Assembly (NCBI GenBank): GCA_036023115.1
Contig: JAYKKT010000046.1
Location: 4,681,001-4,745,000, forward strand
Origin: Brasenia schreberi
Taxonomy: Eukaryota; Streptophyta; Magnoliopsida; Nymphaeales; Cabombaceae
Direction of reading: 5' to 3'
DNA length: 64,000 nucleotides
Positions 51,206-63,020 of this stretch are shown here, piece after piece; the stretch's first letter is position 1, and every line of letters begins with the position of its first letter. The translations under genes were made by a program, and so were the position numbers. The notes under the pieces are model-generated. The model did no database searches. It saw nothing but the letters and a program-made list of their open reading frames with translations, and was not told where the DNA came from.

Positions 51206-54200
51206 TTTGAGAAGAGATCCTCTGTTATGCCTTTTGTCAAGGGATCTGCCAACATATCTTCCGTTGGCATGTATTAGATGGATATTTCCTTTCTCATAAC
51301 CATATCATGAACATAGTGGTATTTTACCATTATATGCTTGCTTTTTTAGCAATCCGCTCCACTCTTAATAAGAGTAATAGCTGCATTGTTATCACAATAG
51401 ATAACCACTGGCTTGTCTGTTATCTCCAACTTCAAATCTAGTATAAAGCGACTTATCTAGACAATACTTGTTGCAGCCATACAGCTATCAACATACTTAG
51501 CTTCCTGTGTATGCAATGCTACACAACCCTGTTTCTTGTCCTGTTTCTTATATGCCCAAGAAACAGCACCACCTCCAAATAAGAATATTTGTCCCGAGGT
51601 TGATTTGCTGTCATTTTTGCTCCCAGCAAAGTCAGCATCTGAGTATCCTACCACTTTCAGTTCATCTACTTAAAAACACAGTTGCAAGTCATTTGTTCCT
51701 TTCATATATCTTAGAATCCTTTTCACAGCTACCTAGTGCTACCAACCAGGATTACTTTGATATCTACTGACAAGACCAACAACAAAGCTGATATCAGGTC
51801 TTGTACACAACATAGCATACATTAAGCTGCCAACAACTTGTGCATAAGGAATATTAAGCTTATCATCTTCTTCACCGGGACAATCAACCTTACTTAATTT
51901 AACCCCTTTTACAACAAGTGTATCTGCAAACTTGCATTCACCAATTTTAAACTTCTTGAGGATATAATCGATATATCTCTCCTAACTCAGGCTTAAGAGT
52001 CTAGATCCTCTATCTTGAGAGATCTTTATACCTAGGATATAGGATGCTTCCCTCATATCCTTCATTTCGAACTTAGAGTTCAACCATGACTTGGTTTTGA
52101 CAATCATCTTATTGTCATTTCCAGTCAACAATATATCATCAACATACAATGACAAGATGACAAAGTGGCTCCCACTATTCTAAAAATATACACAGTGATC
52201 AAGTTTGTTAGCCATAAACTCAAGTTCTATGATGGCATTTTGAAAGGTCAAATACCATTGGCGAGGTGACTATTTCAGGCCATATAGGGATTTTTTCAAC
52301 CTATATACTTTATCTTTTTTGCCTTGAACCACAAATTTTTCGGGCTGCTGCATGTATATGTTCTTCTAAATCTCCATTTAGAAAAGTTGTCTTTACATCT
52401 AACTAATATAAATCCAAATCATACTATGTAGATATTGTTAGGATTATCCGTATGAATACAAATTTCGCAACTGGGGAATATGTCTCAACATAATCTATCC
52501 CCTCTTTTTGCGAAAAATCCTTTGCAACCAACCTCGCTTTAAACTTGTCGATTGTACCATCGACCTTATATTTCTTTTTCAAAACCCATTTACAGCCTAT
52601 AACTTTTCTTCCTTTTGGCAAATCAGTCAATTCCTAGACTTGGTTTTTCTCAATGGATTCAATTTCCTCATCCACGGCTTTCTCCTAGTCTGTTACTTCC
52701 GATGAGTTCATTGCTTCCTGATAAGTTAAGTTATCAGTCAACTCATCCAAATCTACCAAATTGCACACTTATTCTGTAAGATAAGTGTGATAATTCTTTA
52801 AGTAGGACAGAGTGTCTCTTGACCTCTTATGTTCACTTAAGGTATCAGTAGTTTTAGGAAGATCTTCTATGGGCTCAAATGATGATTGGTTTATATCTAC
52901 CAAATCATCAACACATTCCTCATTGTTCTCTAGGATGTCATTCTTAGTATCTTCTAAGAATACAACATCTCTGCTTTCAATGAGTTTGTAGTCCTTATGA
53001 TAAAATCGATATCCTTTTGAACCTTTTGGATATCTAATAAATATAAATCTGAAGGACCTGTTATCTAGCTTATCTCTAGACTGATCAAGGATCTTCACGT
53101 GTGCAATAGATCCCCACCTCCTGAGATGACCTAAGTTGGGTTTTCTTCCAAACCACATCTCATATAGTGTAGTGAATACAACTTTACACGGTACTTTATT
53201 GAGTATGTAAACTGTTGTACTTACTACTTCTTCACAAAATATCCTTCGAAGAGAGGCATTAATCAATATTAATCTTATCATATTCAACAAGGTTCTATTG
53301 TATCTTTCAGCTATACCATTTTGCTGAGGTGTCTTAGGCATTGTATTTTGTTTAGCAATACCAAAGTCTTTGCAAAATTCCAAGAATTTTATTGAGGTAT
53401 ATTCACTTCCTCTGTCTGATCTTAAGACTTTGATCAAATACCCTAATTGATTTTCCACTTCTTGCTTATATTTTTTAAATGCCTCAAGTGTCTCTGACTT
53501 ATGTGCTAAGAGATATATATACATATATCTAGAGTAATCATCGATAAAGGTTATAAAATAACCCTTTTCCCAATGTGTCTTTACTCTAAAAGGTTCACAT
53601 AAATCTGTGAAAAAAACTTTTCTTGTCATTTTTCCTTGTATACAAGTTTCACACTTGTTGAAAGTTTTTTCCTCAAATCTAAGCAATAAGTCAAAGTTGG
53701 ATAATTTCCTCAACTTTTCCAGACTTATATGCCCTAGGCGTTTATGCCACATATTCACATCAACAGTAAAGACACTCTCAATATAAGTAAAAGATTGATG
53801 ATTTTCATTATCACATAATTTAAACAGTACTTGCTCTATATCAAATTCCCCTGAAAACAAGATTCTCCTATGTTTGCCCACAGTCACCTTGTTAGTAATA
53901 TACTTAACTTTAAAACCCTTCTTAACTAAAGCAGGGACCAAGACCAGATTGCACCTTATAGATGACACAATTAGCACATCGGTCAGTACAATTGGTTTAC
54001 CTTGTACATATATCTTGAAGGATCCAATACACAGAACATCTGATAAAGTATTGTTTCCCATATACACACGATATTCTCTAGGTAAATATTCCTTCAGGTC
54101 CATTGCCCCTTCCTTGGTCTTTGAGATGTGTCTTATAGCTCTTGAGTCTATCCATCAACTTGTCATTGGGCAGTCCAAATATAGGCATTCTGAAATCACG

Positions 54201-55051
54201 CAGATTATATCCTACTTCTCCGATTGTTTGCGCTGTGGGTTGTTTCCTCTACCTTTCTTTTTGCAGCAGTCCCTTTTATATAGTCTCATCTTTTCACAAT
54301 TGAAACACTTGACCTAAAAAGTGATTTATTGTGATTTCTTAAAATTTTGATCGCCTTTCTTGTTATTCTTGCCAAACCTTTTATTTTGTTTCTTTTTTTT
54401 GTTGGTCTTGGAGCTAGACACTAACTCATCGTGAACTATCATAATTTCTCTTTCTTGTTCTTCAACATATGTTCTTTCTCTATTGCTAGTTTAAGGGGTA
54501 ACTTAGAAAGGTTGATTTCTGGCCCTAGTCTTAGAGTAGTGGTGATCATGTTCAATGACTGGGGTAGACTATTTAATATTATTGATATTTGTATCGGTTC
54601 AGGAATGACTAATTTTGTTACGGCTAAGTCTATAGCCATTACCAGCATGTGATTCACATTCTCTATTATATTTTCTCCCTCTTTCGTTCTAAAGGAGTTG
54701 TATTTCTGTAGTAGCAACTGCACATACAATTTTACAGTTGTATCATATTTAGCTATTAATGAGTCAAACAACTATTTTTCGGTCTCATATTCTTCAAAGA
54801 CCCTAATCAAATCATCCTTCATGTAAGTTAACATGATTGTCCTTGATATGGTATCGTCCTTTAGAAATGTTTTTTATATTTCTAACTGTTGCTCATTTGC
54901 GTTTGGGGGTAAAGGATCATAGTTTCCTGTAGCACGTACTCAACACCTTACATTGTTAGAGCCAAAGGAATTCTTCTCTTTCATGTCTAGAAGTTTAGAC
55001 CGTTTAGCTTTTTCGTTTTTGCCAATTTCGACACACATATCCTAGAACTCA
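51206..55051 (-). pseudogene. gag-pol of copia element 1 (broken)
   Basis: Minus-strand domains, from the start at about 55051: GAG (to about 54310), zinc knuckle 54266-54307 with the pattern CFNCEKMRLYKRDC (the histidine is Leu), protease motif at 54140-54148 reading Asp-Ser-Arg, integrase in a 444-codon open stretch (52769-54103) with LRSDRGSEYTS and TPQQNGIAERY, RT with an intact YVDD near 52130-52145, and RNase H near 51460-51650 (VGYSDADFAGS). The stop lies inside a hairpin (see findings). Stops and small indels interrupt GAG, RT and RNase H. Both the missing knuckle histidine and the Arg at the protease site also affect element 2. Confidence 0.9.
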
Positions 55052-56039
55052 TTTTTATGTGTTTGACAAAAATAACAATTAAGCGGTCTAAAAAGAAAAC
55101 CAACACAAAAACACAAACACACATAGCAAGAAACATGTTAAAGTGATGCATGATATGTACAAGTAATCCTTTTGAAAATTTTCTTAAGCGTTTCTTGCCT
55201 CTGCGCCCCTAAAAGGATAACAAGGGACAAAACTATAATTTTATCTATTTGTTCTCTTTTTGTAATTTTGTAAAAAACCTGAGGATAAACTTGTAAAATC
55301 ACTATTTGGTATTCTTGTAAAATTCGTAACTGATCGGGGTTAAAATCGTAATTTTAACCCTTAAGGCGAATCTGTAATTTTTCATAAGAACAGGGGTAAA
55401 TTTGTCTTTTGACTTGATGGCAAAATTGGTAAAACAATAAACTAACAGCCCGGTATTTTGTAATTTTCACAAAAGGCTAAAGGGTAAAATTGACTTTTCG
55501 CTCAGTAAGGCAAAATAGTCTTTTCACCCAAAAAAATTTGGACAACAAGGTAATTTTGCCCAGTGGCAACTGCATAATATCCGAATTTGAACAAGACAGT
55601 TTTGTTTTTTTACCCCGTTCCTCGAGGCGGTTTTGGAAAACTGCTGGTTTTCCCGCCTGCGGTTTTCCAAAACCGCGAATTTCAATTTTTTTTAGTACAG
55701 ATAAAACGCTTTTACAACGTTACAAAGAGAGAAAAGGAAAAACAGTAAAGAACAAAGAGAGAGGGGAGAAGAGGAAGAGGGAAGGGGCTAGAGGGGGGGT
55801 TCCCGACGGGTTTCTCTGACCACTCCTTGGTTGTCGGCGTTCCTGGCGTCTTCTTTCCAGCCTCTCAGTCCGTTCGACCTGCCGCTCTTGGTTTTGCCGG
55901 CCTGCCGCTCTGGCTTTGTCGTTTGTGGCTTTGCCGGATTGTCGTCCTGGGCTTTGTCTCTTTGGTTTTGCCAGTCTATCGTCCTGGGTTTTGCCTCTCT
56001 AGCTTTGGCCATTCTGGATTTGGCCGTTCGGCCTTCGCC

Positions 56040-56135
56040 ATTGTATCTTTGGCTATTTAGGCCTTGGTTGTTTTGGCTTTGGTTGTTTAGGCCTTAGCTG
56101 TTTTGGTTTTGGCCGTTCGGGCCTTGGCCTACCTC
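56040..56135. repeat. Imperfect short tandem repeats in the element 1 leader
   Basis: Variants of ggccttggctgttttgg-like units (ttaggccttggttgttttgg, ggctttggttg) repeat several times between the primer-binding site and gag. Confidence 0.6.
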
Positions 56136-56177
56136 ACTTGCCTGCTTTACCTCTGCTGACTTCCTCTCTGATACCAA

Positions 56178-56593
56178 TGTTAAAGAAGAGTAGTACCTTC
56201 TTCTGTTCGATTAGATTCTGGTGATGGCCAATCTGATGATGAGCAACCCTTTAATGGTGCAATGTAATGGGATGCGGGTGATGAACACGTGGTTCCCATA
56301 CAAGGTTCTCAGACAAATGAAGATCAATACACACACTCTTGATTTTTTCCGTATTCTGTGTTTTCTTTCACACTATGTGTGTGCCTGTAATGTCTGTCTT
56401 TTATAGGCAGGTGCTCCCCCTTTGTCATGTTTATCCTTCTTTGGTTTTTCTCGTCCGAGAGCTGTAACGGAGCCGTTACCGGAAATCCAGGTAACGGTAA
56501 TCCGTTACCGATCTGGCCTTATCCTCTTCAAGTAACGGACTGGATGGTCAATCCAACCGTTACCTGAGCCAAGAATGGCCATTATCTGTAACA
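56178..56593 (-). repeat. 5' LTR of copia element 1
   Basis: A 416-bp LTR with six AACGG/CCGTT words within about 110 bp at its U3 end (56463-56567), and a TATA-like box cctataaaag on the minus strand near 56397-56406. It points toward the KLCR gene, away from element 2. Confidence 0.9.
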
Positions 56594-57070
56594 CTCATAA
56601 CCTTCAACATGTGAGTTGAATCCGTAGCTCGCTAAGCTATCACTCGTTGTGCTTCCTCGAATTCGACATACTATGGCCATCGCCAGTCCTGAATCTGTAG
56701 GATCAAATGAGGTGATCTGTAAGGTCATGTAACTGGCACCAAAAATGCATGTCATGATCATCTCGGTGATGGCATGTACACCGGTGCCGGGTCATGATCT
56801 CCTTGATCACCTGACCCACGTAAATTAAAGTTTGATCACAAAAGAGGAAGGGAAAAAGAATTGGTTCCGAAAATCCAATCTGGGACCCACAATGCATCTG
56901 CCAGGAACAAATTGGATGCGAAGATGGTTGCCAGGTTGCCTTCAATGGCTGCTTACCCATAATGCAATTACCTTTTTTCGTGAAAGGAAGATGATCCAAT
57001 CCATCTGATTCCAAATGGACCACCCGTCTCGTCTCCCACGTCTCCCTTTCTCTATTTCTCAACCAAATTC
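56594..57070. other. Unique DNA between the two copia elements
   Basis: The 477 bp include the A-box side of the split tRNA-like SINE (56594-56660). A 119-codon minus frame (56703-57062) has no recognisable domain. Both 5' LTRs point away from this segment. Confidence 0.5.
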
Positions 57071-57413
57071 TGTTACAATGAAATGGTCATTCTCGGCTCG
57101 GGTAACGGCTGGATTGGCCATCTAGCCGTTACCTGAAGAGAGGCCGGATAATGTAATGGACAACTGTTACCGAAAAATTCGATAACGACCATCCGTTATA
57201 ACTCCCAGACGAGGGAAGTTACGAGAGGAGTAAGCCAGACGATTGGGGGAGCGACTGCTTATAATAAGGCAGCCATTTCACAAGGTGAAAAACATATATA
57301 GACATACAATCGTCTAAGAAAACCCTCGTGTGGAAATCTCGCGACAACACCATTCACTGCACTCGTTGAACCTCCGGCGACCGAACAATAGAAAGGTAAG
57401 CGTCGATACCTCA
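57071..57413 (+). repeat. 5' LTR of copia element 2
   Basis: A 343-bp LTR with three AACGG/CCGTT words and a TATA-like cttataataagg at about 57258. It has segments missing in the 3' LTR (about 57113-57127 and 57217-57246). Confidence 0.9.
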
Positions 57414-58484
57414 GTGGTATCAGGGCCTCCTTTCCTACAAAACAAAAGAAGAGGGAGGGATAGTTCCCTGTAAAACAAAAAAAAGAGGGAGGGATATGTT
57501 AGAAACAATAGAAAGATAGAAAGAAGACGACAGTAGGCAGTCGGACAGGAAAGACAGAGCATATCCGGCCGGCGAGCCGGAGCCGGCGAAAGGCCCCAAA
57601 GGCAAAACCAGAGGCAAGCCGGTGAAAAGCCCCAAACGCAAAACAACGGCAAGGCAGAAAAAACCTGAAGGCGAAATAAAAAAGGCAAGCGACGAATGGC
57701 TAGCAACCGACTGTAGTGCTCAGAAGAAGAAGAACCCGACTGCCGACAACGACGATCGGTCGAACCTCTCCCTCCCCTCTCTCTCCCTCTCTCTCTCTCT
57801 CTTTGGAAAAATCTAGAATCTATAACTGTTTGTTTTTTGCTTTTATAGCGATATAAAAAAAAAAACTGCGACGGGAAAACCAACAGTTTTCCAAAACTAT
57901 CGACGGTTTCCTGAAAACCACCAGCAATTTTCTGAAACCGCCAGTGGTTTCAAAAAATAGCCTCGAGTTTCGAGAGAGAAGGACAAAACTGCCCCTAGTC
58001 CTTTTGATTATTATGAAGTTGCCACCATAAAGGACACGTTTACCCCTTGGCCATTTTTGAAAATTATAAAAATACCGGGGGCTGTTGATTTACGGTATTA
58101 TCCAACCCGGTTTGAAAAATATCATTTCTGCCATTCAGTCAAAAGATAGGTTTACCCCTGCTTCTTTTGAAAAACTATAGATTTGCCCTGAGAGTTAAAA
58201 TTATGATTTTAACCCTGATTAATTGTGAATTTTACAAGAATACCAAACAGTAATTTTACTAGTTTGTCCTTGTGATTTTACAAAAATACAAAAAGGGGAC
58301 AAATAAGTAAAAATTAAAGATTTATCCTTTGGTATTCATTTAGGGTTTTGGAGGCAGAAAAACCCTTAGGAAAATTGTTTGTTTTTCAACTTTGCATCAT
58401 GTTAACGTGTTTCTTGCACTGTGTTTTTCCTTGTTTCCTTTAAAAAGAGAAAGACCGCTTGGTTAATATTTTTGCCAAACAAAA
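57414..58484 (+). other. Leader of copia element 2 (primer-binding site to gag)
   Basis: About 1.07 kb between the primer-binding site and the gag start, with a CT run at 57775-57802. It carries no recognised coding domain. The unusually long leader is shared with element 1 (about 1.1 kb). Confidence 0.6.
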
Positions 58485-61400
58485 ATGAGTTCTAGGATAT
58501 GCGTGTCTGAATTGGCAAAAACAGAAAAACTAAACGGTCTGAACTTCCAGACATGGAAGAGAAGAATCCCGTTAGCTCTAACACTAAAAGGTGTAGAGTA
58601 TGTGTTAAAGTAAACAGTGCGTCTTCCACCACCAGACGCAAACCAATAACAATTAGAAATGTATAAAATATTTCTAAAAGACGATACCATAACAAGAACT
58701 ATAATGTTAACTTATATGGAGGATGACCTGATTAGGGTCTTTGAAGAATTTGAAACTGCAAAAGAATTGTTTTATACGTTAATAACTAAGTATGATACAA
58801 CTGCAAAGTTGCATATTCAGTTACTACTACAAAAATACAACTCCTTTAGAATGAAAGAATGAGAAAATATAGTAGAACATTTGAATCATATGCTAGTTAT
58901 GGCTAGGGATTTAGCCGTAGCAAAATCAGTCATCCCCAAACCAATGCAGATATCAACTATACTGAATAGTCTACATCTATCATGGAATATGGTCACCACT
59001 GCCTTAAGGTTAGGGCCTGAATTCAACCTTTTGGAATTGCCCCTAAAACTAGCAATTGAGGAAGAACACATGCTCAAAAACAAAAGAAAAAAACTGCTAG
59101 TGGTTCAAGATGAGTTCGCGTCTAGCTCAAAATCCAATCAGAAAAAGAAACCAAATAAAAGGTTTGACAAGAATATCAAGAAAGGTAGTCAAGCTTTTAA
59201 GAAATCACAGGAAACTTCTTCCCGGATTAAGTGCTTCAACTGTGGAAAGATGGGGCAATATAAGAGAGACTGCCGCAACAAGAAAGGTGGAGGAAACAAC
59301 CCAAAACGCGAACAATCGGAGAAGCAGGAAATAATCTGCGTAATTTCAGAATGCTTATACTTGGACCGCCCAGTTACAGGTTGGTGGATAGACTCCAGAG
59401 CTAAAAGATACATCTCAAAAACCAAGGAAGGGGCAATTGATCTAAAGGAATATCAACCCGGAGAACATCGTGTGTATATGGGAAACAATACTTTTTCAGA
59501 TGTTTTGGATATTGGATCCTTTAGGATATTTGTACAAGGCAAGCCAATTGTACTGACCGATGTGTTAATTGTGCCATCTATAAAGTACAATCTGGTCTCG
59601 ATCCCTGCCTTAGTAAAGAAAGGTTTTGAAGTTAGGTTTGTACCTAACAAGGTAACTGTGGAAAAACAAGGGAGAATCTTGTTCTCTGGAGAATTTGATA
59701 TAGAACATGGACTGTTCAAATTATCCGATAATGAAAGTCATCAATCTTCTGTTTATATTGAAAGTGTCATTTCTGTTGATGTGAATATGTGACATAAACG
59801 CCTAGGGCATATAAGTCTGGAAAAGTTGAGGAAATTATCCAACTTTGACTTATTACTCAGATTTGAGGAAAAGACTTTCAACAAATGTGAAGCTTGCATA
59901 TAAGGAAAAATGACAAGAAAAGTCTTTCCCAAGAAAACAAAAAGGGCAACAACCCTGTTAGAGATTATTCACACGGATTTATGTGGACCTTTTAGAGTAA
60001 AAACACATCGAGGAAAGGGTTACTTTATAACCTTTATCGATGATTACTCTAGATATATGTATATATATCTTTTAGCACATAAATCAGAGACACTTGAAGC
60101 ATTTAAAGAATATAAGCAAGAAATAGAAAATCAATTGGGACATACTATCAAAGTCTTGAGATCAGACAGAAGAGGTGAGTATACCTCAGCAAAATTTTTA
60201 AAATTTTGTAAAGACTTTGGTATTACTAAACAAAATACAATGTCTAGAACACCTCAACAAAATGATCTAGCTGAAAGATACAATAAAATATTGTTGAATA
60301 TGATAAGGTCTATGATTATTGATGTCTCTCTACCAAGGGTCTTTTGGGGAGAAGCGGTAAGTACAACTGTTTACGTGCTCAACAGAGTACCATGTAAAGT
60401 TGTGTTCACTACACCGTATGAGATGTGGTTTGGAAGAAAACCCAACCTAGGTCATCTCAGGAGATGGGGATCAATTGCACATGTTAAGATCCTTGATCAG
60501 TCTAGAGATAAACTAGATAGTAGGTCCTTGAGGTATATATTTATTGGATATCCAAAATGTTCAAAAGGATATCGGTTTTATCATAAGGACCAAGGACTCA
60601 TTGAAAGCAGAGATGTTGAATTCTTAGAAGATTCTAAGAATGACATCCTGGAAAACAATGAAGAGTTTGTTGATGATTTGGTAGATTTTGACCAGTCATC
60701 TTTTGAGCCCATAGAAGAACTTCCTAAAACTACCGATACCTTAATTAGACAAAAGAGGCCTAGAGCCACTCCATCCTATTTAAAGGATTATCACACTTAT
60801 CTTTCAAAAGAAGTGTGTAATTCGGTAGATTTAGATGAATTGACTGATAACTTGACTTATCAGCAAGTAATGAATGCATCAGAAGCAACAGACTGGGAGA
60901 AAGCCATGGATGAGGAAATTGAATTCATTGAGAAAAACCAAGTCTGAGATTTGGCTGATTTGCCAAAAGGAAGAAAAATTATAGGCTGTAAATGGGTTCT
61001 AAAAAAGAAATATATGATCGATGGTACAATTGACAAGTTTAAAGCGAGGTTGGTTGTAAAGAGTTTTTCGCAAAAGGAAGGGATAGACTATGTTGAGACA
61101 TATTCCCTAGTTGCCAAATTTGCATCCATACGAATAATCCTAGCAATATCTGCATACTATGATTTGAATTTATATCAGTTAGATGTAAAGACAGACTTTC
61201 TAAATGGTGATTTAGAAGAAATCATATACATGCAGCAGCCCGAAGGATTTGTGATTGAAGGCCAAGAAGATAAAGTATATAGGTTGAAAAAATCCCTATA
61301 TGGCCTAAAACAGTCACCTCGCCAATGGTATTTGACTTTTCAAAATGTCATTATAGAACTTGGGTTTGTGGCTAACAAACTTGATCACTGTGTTTATGTT

Positions 61401-62405
61401 TGGAACAGTGGGAGCCACTTTGTCATCTTATCATTATATGTCGATGACATATTGTTGACTGAAAATGACAATGAAATGATTGTTAAAACTAAGTCATGGT
61501 TGAACTCCAAGTTCGAAATGAAGGATATGGGAGAAGCATTCTATATCCTAGGTATAAAGATCTCTCGAGATAGAGGATCTAGACTCTTATGCCTGAGTCA
61601 AGAGAGATTTATAGACTATATCCTCAAGAAGTTCAAAATGGGTGAATGCAAGTCTGTAGATATACTTGTTACAAAAGGGGTGAAACTAAGTAAGGCTGAT
61701 TGTCCCGGTGAAGGAGACGATAAGCCTAATGTTCCTTATGCTCAAGCTGTTGACAACTTAATGTATGCTATGTTGTGTATAAGGCCTGATATCAGCTTTG
61801 CTGTTGGTCTTATCAGTAGATATCAAAGTAATCCAGGTTGGCGGCATTGGATAGCTGTAAAAAGGATTCGAAGATATCTGAAAGGAACAAAGGACTTGAA
61901 ACTATGTTTTCAAGCAAATAAACTGGAAGTGGTAGGATACTCAGATGCTGACTTTGCTGGGAGCAAAGATGACAACAAATCTATCTCAGAACAAATATTC
62001 TTATTTGGAGGTGGTGTTGTTTCTTGGGCATGTAAGAAACAGGGCTGTGTAGCATAGCATACACAGGAAGCTGAGTGTATTGCTTGTTGTATGGCTGCAA
62101 CAAGTGCCATCTGGATAGGCTGCTTCATACGTGATTTGAAGCTGAAAATAACAGATGAGCCGGTGATTATCTATTGCGATATCAATGCAGTAATTACTCT
62201 TATTAAGAGTGGAGCAGATTTCTCAAAAAGCAAGCATATAATGGTAAAATACCACTATGTTCATGATATGGTTATGAGAAAGGAAATATCTATCTCATAC
62301 ATGCCAACAGAAGACATGTTGGCGGACCCCTTAACCAAAGACATAACGAAAGAATTCTTCTCAAAACAAGTTAGAAACATGGGTTTGAGATATGTTGTTG
62401 TATAG
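58485..62405 (+). pseudogene. gag-pol of copia element 2 (broken)
   Basis: The start at 58485 (MSSRICVSELAKTEKLNG) opens GAG. The zinc knuckle at 59232-59273 reads CFNCGKMGQYKRDC (the histidine is Gln). The protease motif at 59391-59399 is Asp-Ser-Arg in WWIDSRAKR. Integrase core lies at 59910-60400 (TDLCGPFRV, LRSDRRGEYTS), RT at 60951-61700 with intact YVDD (61437-61448), and RNase H at 61900-62405 (VVGYSDADFAGSKDD). In-frame stops fall near 58611, 58649, 58861, 59789, 59900, 60945 and 62056; several fit C-to-T or G-to-A changes from Trp or Gln codons, as expected from methylated-cytosine decay. The protein cannot be made whole from this copy. Confidence 0.9.
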
Positions 62406-62456
62406 GTAAATAACCATACAACGGATGATTTGTTGTGTAGAGAAATAACCACACAA
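62397..62456 (+). repeat. Hairpin array overlapping the pol stop of copia element 2
   Basis: Hairpin 1 (62397-62422) has a GTTGTAT-A-GG / CC-ATACAAC stem around TAAATAA and contains the TAG stop (62403-62405). Hairpin 2 (62433-62456) pairs TTGTGT with ACACAA. Element 1 has the same arrangement with one extra hairpin. Confidence 0.85.
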
Positions 62457-62578
62457 GAGGTTTTGATTACAATAGTAATTAGGAATCGATATAACTAGTG
62501 AAAACCCCTGGAAAGTGGGAGGAAAACCAGTATGTCGATACACTTGGCTCGAATGGCCAAGTGGGAGATGTTACAATG

Positions 62579-62862
62579 AAATGACCATTCTCAGCTCGGG
62601 TAACAGCTGGACTACCTGAGAAGAGGCCGGATAATGTAACGGACAGCCGTTACCGAAAAATCCGGTAACGGCCATCCATTATAGCTCCCAAACGAGGGAA
62701 GCCACGAGAGGAGTAAGGCAGCCATTTCACAATGTGAAAAACACATACAGACATACAATCGTCTGAGAAAACCCTCGTGTGGAAGCCTCGCGACAACACC
62801 ATCCGCTGCGCCCACTGAACCTTCGGCGACCGAACAACAGAAAGGTAAGCGCTGATCCCTCA
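62579..62862 (+). repeat. 3' LTR of copia element 2
   Basis: A 284-bp LTR, about 59 bp shorter than its 5' partner through two internal deletions. It has three AACGG/CCGTT words and ends CTCA next to AATTC. Confidence 0.9.
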
Positions 62863-63020
62863 AATTCTTTCCTCTTTCTCTCTTACTGTCCATCTTCATC
62901 ACCTGCCTCCTAAAATGATTCACCATCTACTGAAAATTAAACTTTTTAAAGGTCTGGATAGTGCTCCATTACCTTACCATTGTACATCATACCGTCGGTC
63001 TCGATGAGAAGATAAACAAA

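Larger units (their letters stand above)
50605..56593 (-). mobile_element. Ty1/copia LTR retrotransposon, decayed full-length copy (element 1)
   Basis: A 5,989-bp element on the minus strand, flanked by the 5-bp duplication CTCAT (50600-50604 and 56594-56598). LTRs: 3' LTR 50605-50959, 5' LTR 56178-56593; both start TGTTACAGATAATGG and end CA. A primer-binding site complementary to initiator tRNA-Met (TTGGTATCAGAG, minus) adjoins the 5' LTR at 56166-56177, and a purine tract (AAGTGAGAGA) adjoins the 3' LTR. Domain order GAG, protease, integrase, RT, RNase H is that of copia. It is inserted in a tRNA-like SINE. Several stops and frame changes make it non-autonomous now. Confidence 0.95.
57071..62862 (+). 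mobile_element. Ty1/copia LTR retrotransposon, decayed full-length copy (element 2)
   Basis: A 5,792-bp plus-strand element flanked by the duplication AATTC (57066-57070 and 62863-62867). LTRs 57071-57413 and 62579-62862 start TGTTACAATGAAATG and end CTCA. The tRNA-iMet primer-binding site (TGGTATCAGGGCC) is at 57415-57427 and the polypurine tract AAGTGGGAGA at 62569-62578. Coding order GAG, protease, integrase, RT, RNase H is copia. Its pol is closely similar to element 1, but the LTRs have diverged more, so they are sister subfamilies. It lies 158 bp upstream of the laccase pseudogene ATG. Confidence 0.95.

Noticed and set aside
55788..56097. Frames on both strands in the element 1 leader
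   Set aside because: They arise from the short tandem repeats of ggccttggctgttttgg type.
56703..57062. 119-codon minus frame between the copia elements
   Set aside because: It shows no domain and no codon pattern distinct from the surrounding DNA.
57314..57883. 189-codon minus frame in the copia element 2 leader
   Set aside because: It is antisense to the LTR and leader and contains Phe/Leu-rich low-complexity stretches; not a known gene.
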